A stretch of 13,130 bases of DNA from Pinguiococcus pyrenoidosus (lineage: Eukaryota > Sar > Pinguiophyceae > Pinguiochrysidales > Pinguiochrysidaceae), in the NCBI GenBank assembly GCA_019677205.1, contig JAAMXY010000303.1:1-13130 (forward strand). Reading direction: 5' to 3'. Below are positions 8,301-13,130 of the stretch, piece by piece. The notes below the pieces were generated by a model. The model was not told where the DNA came from. It saw only the letters and a list, made by a program, of their open reading frames with translations, and searched no databases. The position numbers and the translations under genes were made by a program. The first letter of the stretch is position 1. Each line of letters begins with the position of its first letter.

Positions 8301-11300
8301 GGTGACCTTCGCAAGCGCCGCCCGAGTCGGCAACGACAACTCAGCCTCGCCTTTATCTCGACAAACCGGTGCCAATCGGACTGAACCGGGTCGGGCTCCG
8401 AGGAGACCAACCATTCTTCAAATTCTGTACCCACGCAGCACAGCTACCCAATCATGTCTGTGAAGGGCGCTGGGGCAGAGAGGTGGATGCGCCCACTGAA
8501 GCACGTCTCCGAGGAAACTGCCTTCGTGCGTGCGCTGTTCATGTACCAGTCCAAGACAGCCATGTCCCGTATGTCTCACAAGGCATGGATCGTGTACACG
8601 AGCACCTTCAGACCTTTTACTATCACATCATTGTTGCAAGCCGACGGAATCTCCCTTTCATCCTCTTGCCCCCCGGGGAAGTGCGGTCTCGTGCGCAAGA
8701 TTCTCCAGGCCTTCCCACATGACACTCACGTACCGCTTCCTCCAGAACGTAATCCCAGTGGCACTTTCTCCGGGCTGGTGTCCACGGCTCTGGTCGGTCG
8801 GTTCCTCCCTTGCTCCGATACTGCACAAGCCTCGCCTGAAGAGGGTGCCCGCTCATCAGCCTCTCGAGGACCGCCATGCGCCTCGAAGGGCAGGGAAACG
8901 TTCAGGTCGCATCTTACCTCGAGATTCTTCATCCTCCTATCAATTTCAATCTCTTGTGCCTTCTCCTGGAGCATGGCCTCCTGCCCTTCCGATCGGGCTC
9001 GCAGAATGCTCAATCCAGTCTTGATGTCTTCGCCATCGTCTGCCTTCCGTTCGACGCTCTTCGTGAGTGAGTTCAACGCAGTCCTCACCGCGCGGGCCTT
9101 GGCATCAATGAGCTTCTGCGACAATGCCTCCTTCGACTCGGCTACCGGCGGCGCAGGCCTCAGGATGCCTTCAATGGGCTCGTCATTCGTCTTGGAAGCC
9201 GCGTTCAAGAAATCCATCCTCAGGACCGCGCCAGTGGTTTCCGGACGCCCCTCTTGGCTATCCTTATGAGGGGACGCCATCGGGCCAGTGCTTCCCTGTG
9301 TGCCTGCAGAGAGCCTTTGCTCCTGCTGGGCCGCCTTGGACTCCTGCGCGTCCTGCTGAAGCGGGGCGTCTGACTTCAGAACAGCCTTCGATTCTGGAGT
9401 ATCGCTTGGCCCTTTCGCATCGAGTGCATGTCTAGGAGGCGTTCTCTCAGCCGGTTCCTTCGCAAGCGCAGCGCCAGAAGCCCGCTCATTCTCTTCCTTC
9501 CCGGGAACGACAGCCGAGTCCGGCGGCCCTTGCGTCGCTGGAGAAGCTGTTGAAGTAGATGGCGTGCTTCCCACCTTCGCCTGACTGCCTTTGGGCTCTG
9601 ACTGGCCTTGTGCCTGCGCAGGGCGAGAAACCGACGGCTGTGCTGCAACCGGATTCACTTGCCCTGCCAAACCAGGCTTGTCGGCTAGGCCGACCGCTGC
9701 TCCTGCCGCTGTTGCTGCTGCGGTTGCTGCAGTTGCTGCGGTTGCTGCGGTTGCTGCGGTTGCTGCGGTTGCTGCGGTTGCTGCGGTTGCTACGGTTGCT
9801 GCGGTTGCTGCGGTTGCTGCGGTTGTAAGGGTTGCTCCCCCGCCACCGACTCCGCTGCTAGGATCTTCAGACGATTCGGGAACACCGTTTCGTGCGCCGG
9901 GCCGCGCTGCTCCCGAATCAGTCCCTCCTGTGTTCGACGGCTTGCCTGTTTCCAACCCTTTCACTTCTCCTGAAAGAAAGCGGGCAACATGGTATCAGCA
10001 TTGGACTGACTGCACCCTCGCCAATTCCGTGGAGGCGTTTCATGTACCTGAGGAGCGCCGAGGCACCGAAGTACTCTGCGGAGCGACTGCCTCTTTGCTA
10101 CTCGTCGAGGCGGTTCCGGAAGAGCCCATCACAGCGTGGCTTTCTATTCCACCCTGCGGCGCCCTCGAATCCGCCGCTGACTCGCTGGGCGGGTTCTCCA
10201 TGGCCGCGGCAGGAGGATTCGCTGACGCTCCTGCCTGGGCCGCGGCAGGCACCGACTCTTCGCCTTCCCGATCTCCTCGATGCTCCTGGCCGAGCATCCC
10301 AGCCGAGCTCTCCTCTCCCGCTTCGGATCGCACTTCCTCACCTTTGGACAGGCTCTGCGTGGCCACAGAGCCTCCGGACGCCGGACCACGCGGGCTTTGC
10401 AGATTCGCCGCTTGCGCGTCCTTCGTTTTCGAAGAATCGCCGCTCGCTGCTACGGCTGTGGTGGGCTTATCCCGAGGGACTTGGGCGGACGGGGCCACCC
10501 CTGTCGATTGCTGCTGAGGCGGCGCTTCCTGCGCCCGCGCCGTGGCGTCTGCTGAGGAGTCCACCGGCTGGTTCGCGCCGCCGGCGCCTTTCAGAGCAGC
10601 ACCAAGGCTCGCTGCCGGAGCAGCTTGTGCCAGGGCAGTGCCGCTGGCATGAGAGCTCGCGCTGGGGAGCTGCGCCACAGTACCGCTGCTGGAGGCTTTG
10701 GTGAAGTCTGGGGCTTCCTTCCGCTCCGACAACTCTGCCAAAGGCTTGTCCTGCGGAGCATTGCCCGCACTTGCAGGGGCGACGGATGCTTCGCCCGTCG
10801 CAGGTTCACGCATTTCAGGGCTTTCGTTTCGACCTGACGAGGTGGTGGTCGCCATAGACCCCGCAACTCCGTCTGTCCTCGAAGTTTTCCGAGATCCACC
10901 ATCTTCGTCATCTTCATCATTCTTGGCTGGCTCCGTCGCCGCCCTCGAGAGCTCCTTTGGGGGCGGCGCCAGCCTCGAACCCGTTGCCGACGATACCTGT
11001 CCATCTCCAGCGTGCAGGGCTTTCGCTTCGACGGCCTCCGACGACTCCCTTTCCAGCCGATCTTCCGCTGCCGTGTTGGTTCCCCCATCCAGTGACCGCG
11101 GTCGTAGCTCTTGGTCTTCAAGGCTGCTCTGCTGCGCGGCCGGCTGCCCATCAGCCTCGCTTGACTCCCCTGGTACGCCAAGCTCAGCCTTCGCACCAGC
11201 TGCTGAGACTGTCGCATCGCCGGCATCTCCAGCTTCTGCATCATCTTCCTGCTGCGGACTTCGCTCGGCTGCCTCTGAATTCCTTGCTTCCTCTGCTTCC

Positions 11301-12527
11301 TTTGACTCTTTTGACTCCTTTGACTCCTTTGGTTCCTTTGATTCCTTTGATTCCTTTGATGCCTTTGATTCCTTTGATTCCTTTAATTCCTTTTGCGCCT
11401 TCCTTCTGCTGGGATCGTTCGCTTCTTCCAGGCGCTTGGATATCGGCCACGCCGGCTGATCGTCTTCGTCGAACACCTTGGGCTTGCGCACCCGCTTACT
11501 GGATCTTGTTGCCTGCTGCTTCCCGGTGCTCTCCCTGGCTTCCTTCTTTCTCCCCTCCTTCGCATCCTCCTCTCCGCCAGAGGCGTTGCTGGCACCCTCG
11601 TCGCCGTCGCCCCCGTCTTGTTCGTCTGCTTCTTCGGATGCCGCGTCCGCTTCCTGCTCTTCATCTTCCTGGTCCTGGTCCTGGTCTTGATCTTGGTCTT
11701 GGTGGTCACCATTCTCGTGCTCGTCGGTATCGGCATCGGAGTCCTTTTCATCGGCGGGCTCATCTTCGTCCTCGGCGTCGTCCGGATCCTCTTCGGCACC
11801 TTGCTCGTCCTGCTCGGCCGCGCCGCGCACTCGTCTGCCGCGATTCCTGGTGCTCGACCTTGTGGACGGCCTGGTGCTCTTTGGAGCCGGACTCCGCTCG
11901 GTTGAAGTCCCTGATTTGCTCCCCTTCGACGCCTTCTTCCCCTTGCGGCTGGAGGAGCGCTGCGAGTTGGCCGGAGGTGTGGGGCTCTCGGCACCATCCG
12001 CCTCTCCTCCCGTTTGCCCATCGGAATCGTTGTCGTCGCTCGCTTGAACCGCCTCGGATCTACCTCGGCGACTCCGCCTCGTCGGCACTGCAGCGCTGGC
12101 CCTGCAAGCAAGCACGGGACGGCAGATGCCGAGAATTAGAGCGGCGATGGTCTGAGCTTCGTCCATGTCTGTCCAATCTTGGCAAGATCCGCTGGCTCCT
12201 GCGGCCCTTACGGTGCCCCTTCCGCGACGGTTCGGCGTGCCGTACCTTGTGGCTGGGCTGGACGCCCCGCCTCTCTTTCCACGCGACGCCCGAGTCATCC
12301 TCTGGACAGGAAAGGGTCGTTAGGTCCAGCGTGCCCAAGGGCTGTCTTGTTCAAAATCGCGCGACAGAGACAACGCCACAGCGCGCCTTTGGCTCGCTGC
12401 GAGCCGCTATTCTCCTGGCGGGCCGTCTCTCGACATGCATGAGAGGGGGGCGGGAGCAACGCACCTGCTCCGAATCCTCTTCAGCAGGCGCCGGCGTCCT
12501 CGGCGTCTTGCGCCTCCGGGTGGACAT
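2362..12527 (-). CDS. Giant EP400/Eaf1-like chromatin protein (HSA - degenerate SNF2 ATPase - SANT)
   Basis: I join, on the minus strand, 12527-12465, 12301-12246, 12101-10048, 9969-8918, 8835-8734 and 8259-2362, giving about 3,074 residues. The ATG at 12527 is closed upstream by an in-frame TGA at 12584-12582. Donors include GTGCGT, GTACAT, GTAAGA and GTACGT; all acceptors end in CAG and phases agree. Order: basic N-terminus; Asp/Glu/Gln tract (136-215); KRVRKPKVFDEDD; KES repeats (277-309); Thr-Ala-Ala repeats (772-810); helical stretch; HSA (HWDYVLEEA 1101-1109, ERRWKRA 1119-1125); Gly/Ala/Val linker (1278-1389); degenerate SNF2 domain (about 1407-2174); basic patch RKRRRDDE; Ala/His-rich helix (2579-2616); SANT (2685-2740); disordered tail. 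In EP400/Domino and Eaf1, HSA binds actin-related proteins and SANT touches histones, as the scaffold of NuA4/TIP60 acetyltransferase. The role here is inferred from that architecture; nuclear location is expected. The changed ATPase motifs argue against an active remodeller. Most uncertain is the 144-nt intron 12245-12102, whose retention also stays in frame. Confidence 0.8.
3367..3534 (-). other. SANT/Myb-like domain of Eaf1/EP400 type
   Basis: The encoded stretch FLPEEDAHLLREAERSGRNW is followed by GHISSSLN and, after a charged loop, RSSWQCSQRYQAL. Tryptophan/phenylalanine spacing fits a three-helix SANT/Myb repeat, and the third-helix motif S-W-Q-C-x-x-R-Y resembles the R-T-P-W-x-C-x-x-R-Y/W of NuA4 scaffold proteins. 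The first aromatic of the repeat is Phe rather than Trp. It lies C-terminal to the ATPase-like region, as in EP400/Domino. Confidence 0.75.
3739..3852 (-). other. Ala/His/Lys-rich helical segment
   Basis: Encodes AQAKAHAHAAHKAAKRGDHH followed by AARMHAQAAKNAREMA. Unlike the surrounding Pro/Ser-rich sequence it has strong helix propensity and a regular positively charged face. It sits about 70 residues before the SANT domain. No named domain is recognised; it could be a DNA- or RNA-contacting helix or a docking helix. Confidence 0.5.
5065..7368 (-). other. Degenerate SNF2-family ATPase domain (pseudo-ATPase)
   Basis: Both RecA lobes can be followed. Motif I appears as LLAGTEDSGRT (7228-7287 region) in place of ADEMGLGKT, with lysine replaced by arginine and the preceding glycines changed. 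Motif Ia is FVVVCPVAVL. Motif II reads VVDEGLL (DEGL at 6481-6492) instead of DEAH. Motif III reads LTSLVCAPILPT instead of LTGTPIQN. The lobe linker MTEQQRKRYD and LLRQCCTH match the usual 'LR-L-CNHP' block. Lobe 2 begins GGKLQELMRLL, followed by RFNRD, LLASPDALLG (for LSTRAGGLG), ETSW (for DSDWNP) and VMHRLG (for RAHRIGQ), 5155-5331. Ala/Ser/Gly-rich inserts interrupt it. The fold is kept, the nucleotide-binding and coupling residues mostly are not. SNF2 assignment is by eye from motif order. Confidence 0.75.
7420..7755 (-). repeat. Gly/Ala/Val-rich imperfect tandem repeat (coding)
   Basis: About 112 codons made of GAVVGAGA-, GAAAGAGTGGA- and GAVGAVGAVG-like units, lying between HSA and the ATPase-like domain. 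The plus strand reads as repeats of CTCCGACAACAGCTCCAG-type units. Such a silk- or elastin-like linker is probably flexible. It generates a long, meaningless Ser-rich open frame on the opposite strand. Confidence 0.8.
8150..8760 (-). other. HSA domain, encoded across an exon junction
   Basis: Exon 4 ends with CHWDYVLEEA (last codon 8736-8734) and exon 5 begins GWFALDLIEERRWKRA (from 8259). Joined, they match the HSA core pattern HWDYLLEEM-x(9)-ERRWK in both spacing and key residues (Trp-Asp-Tyr, Glu-Glu, Glu-Arg-Arg-Trp-Lys). HSA is the long helix that binds actin and actin-related proteins in INO80, SWR1, SWI/SNF and NuA4 complexes. The exact spacing is what fixes the donor at GCG|GTACGT and the acceptor at CAG|GGA. 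The C-terminal end of the domain is approximate. Confidence 0.8.
8260..8733 (-). other. 474-nt intron inside the HSA-coding sequence
   Basis: Bounded by donor GTACGTGAG and acceptor ACTTCCCAG on the minus strand. It is several times longer than the other introns (74-163 nt). Reading through from exon 4 meets a stop in this interval, and insertion of any extra exon would break the HSA spacing, so it should be removed whole. It also contains a plus-strand open stretch and a near-C-box/D-box pair (ATGATGT, CTGA), neither convincing as a gene. Confidence 0.65.
9723..9821 (-). repeat. 9-bp minisatellite, 11 units (codes Thr-Ala-Ala)
   Basis: Eleven consecutive units of GTTGCTGCG on the plus strand, nine exact; the first ends in A (9731) and the eighth (9786-9794) is GTTGCTACG, turning an alanine into valine. 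It stays in frame with exon 3, giving an (Ala-Ala-Thr)n tract. More divergent units flank it on the left. Length variation between strains is likely, always in multiples of three residues. Confidence 0.9.
11294..11392 (-). repeat. Lys-Glu-Ser tandem repeats (coding)
   Basis: Nine-base units like GATTCCTTT on the plus strand encode KES KES KEP KES and variants, about eleven units, within exon 2. The product is a highly charged, probably single-alpha-helix or disordered segment rich in potential kinase sites. It follows KRVRKPKVFDEDD and precedes an acidic, Ser-rich stretch. Confidence 0.85.
11576..11815 (-). repeat. Acidic Asp/Glu/Gln tract (coding)
   Basis: About 80 codons dominated by Asp, Glu and Gln, including a run of five Asp-Gln pairs followed by EDEEQEAD. 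Acidic tracts of this kind are common in histone-binding chromatin proteins and could contact basic histone tails; that role is inferred from composition only. Confidence 0.75.
12102..12245 (-). other. Putative 144-nt intron near the 5' end, in-frame if retained
   Basis: Donor CACAAG|GTACGG and acceptor GCTTGCTTGCAG|G on the minus strand agree in phase (phase 2) and the acceptor is pyrimidine-rich. Removal joins two basic Arg/Ser/Ala stretches (SSPATR to ASAAVPTRRS). The segment has no stop and is a multiple of three, so splicing and retention both give intact protein. The intervening peptide contains RRGRG, an AT-hook-like core. Confidence 0.45.
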
Positions 12528-13130
12528 TGGCTCGGGGGCAGCCGATGGGCGAGCGTTTGTGGCCGCACGAAGAGCGCTCCGTCACACCGGCGCGTACCAT
12601 AGAGTACCAGTGCTCGAGTTGCTGCAGCTGGCGCCAATCAAGGCCTCAGCACGCGCTACAACCGATGTACGGGCAGGGGAGCCAAGTGGCGGGAAAACTC
12701 GGGGCGCGCCGCTGTGATCATTTCAAAATACACAGCGGTTTCGGGCCCAGAGGATTCTCCGCCAAAGTTACCTCGTATAATGTTTTCAAATGTAAATACA
12801 AAATTCAATTCTGTCCTTGGAGTGCGCATAGGACAGCCCGTCTGTTTGAAGATGTTCAAGACGTTTCCGCAAACAAAGAATCCGGTTAAGACTTGGTTAG
12901 TTCGATCAGCCAAATTGACGCACGGAAACCCAGGAACGCTGACACATTGATGTGGCCCCAGCGCCACCCGCCGAAGTTGGCCAAGCCAAGTTTGTGGCGC
13001 TTTCGCAGCTGATATCGATCTCCCATGATCGATCCCCATGATCGATCCGGCGCCGAACTGAGGCATACGTCTAGTGCACAACTCATTCGGTCATGGTGAT
13101 CGGTCATCTGATCGATCACTTGACGCGTCA
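12528..13130 (-). promoter_or_regulatory. Upstream region of the large chromatin gene
   Basis: No gene found. The part next to the ATG (12528-12715) is GC-rich and probably 5' leader. A block at about 12717-12920 is clearly more AT-rich than the rest of the window. At 12961-13000 an inverted repeat GCGCCAC/GTGGCGC could form a hairpin. At 13011-13120 there is a cluster of GATC-containing palindromes. Open frames on both strands in the AT-rich block have no recognisable content. Confidence 0.5.
13011..13118. repeat. Cluster of ATCGAT/GATC palindromic elements
   Basis: GATATCGATC (13011-13020) is followed by two copies of CATGATCGATCC (13024-13035 and 13037-13048), then GGTGATCGGTCATC and the perfect palindrome TGATCGATCA (13109-13118). 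Four related sites in about 110 bases upstream of a gene suggest a symmetric regulator site or a small satellite; the array may continue beyond the window. Confidence 0.65.

Noticed and set aside
8600-8640. C/D-box snoRNA-like pair (ATGATGT then CTGA) on the minus strand in the long intron
   Set aside because: The C box is imperfect, the boxes are too close together and no terminal stem or second box pair was found.
8623-8733. Alternative donor GTGAGT, four bases downstream of the chosen GTACGT
   Set aside because: It matches the donor consensus better, but splicing there to CAG|GGA shifts the frame and destroys the HSA motif.
8454-9269. Plus-strand 271-codon frame over the long intron and neighbouring exons
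   Set aside because: It overlaps the HSA exon in antisense and has no recognisable motif; the HSA match on the minus strand is specific.
9591-10517. Plus-strand 308-codon frame with Val-Ala-Ala repeats
   Set aside because: Antisense of the nine-base minisatellite, which is open in several frames on both strands; the minus frame is the one linked by splice sites to the HSA exon.
10957-12717. Plus-strand open frame of 586 codons rich in Leu/Pro/Arg
   Set aside because: Antisense to the KES and acidic tracts and running across two introns and the start of the large gene; composition is that of a shadow frame.
12656-13081. Minus-strand frame of 141 codons upstream of the large gene
   Set aside because: Rival frames on the other strand are equally open, it crosses a composition boundary and the palindrome cluster, and no motif is recognisable.

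Overview
The window is nuclear DNA of a eukaryote, most likely a GC-rich, compact protist or microalgal genome. Both well-supported genes are split by GT-AG introns (most 74-163 nt), intergenic gaps are only about 0.5-0.8 kb, and the proteins carry long low-complexity stretches (Ala/Gly, Thr-Ala-Ala, Lys-Glu-Ser, Asp/Gln). No bacterial operon structure, CRISPR array, rRNA, tRNA or transposase was seen. The lineage cannot be fixed from the sequence; a microalga with a secondary plastid is only a guess.

Layout, left to right. At 1-221 is the possible 5' end of a minus-strand gene running off the left edge, followed by an upstream region (222-1030) with two opposed CCAAT boxes and a TGTAC-rich inverted repeat. 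At 1031-1865 (+) is a three-exon gene for a small ankyrin-repeat protein of about 226 residues. A convergent spacer (1866-2361) ends in a G-rich purine tract abutting the stop codon of the next gene. From 12527 down to 2362 (-) a single very large gene fills more than three quarters of the window. Joining five or six exons gives one protein of about 3,074 residues. The remaining 12528-13130 is its upstream region, with an AT-richer block and a cluster of GATC palindromes.

The large gene is the main result. Its protein reads: disordered, charged N-terminal half; HSA domain (split exactly by an intron); Gly/Ala/Val linker; a SNF2-type ATPase fold recognisable along its length but with its catalytic motifs changed; basic low-complexity linker; SANT/Myb domain of the Eaf1/EP400 type; disordered tail. 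HSA-SNF2-SANT is the order of animal EP400/Domino, the scaffold of the NuA4/TIP60 histone acetyltransferase complex, whereas yeast and plant Eaf1 have HSA and SANT without an ATPase. A protein that keeps the ATPase domain in degenerate form sits between these two designs and may be an undescribed 'pseudo-remodeller' scaffold. All functional statements rest on motif reading by eye and need profile searches and transcript data.
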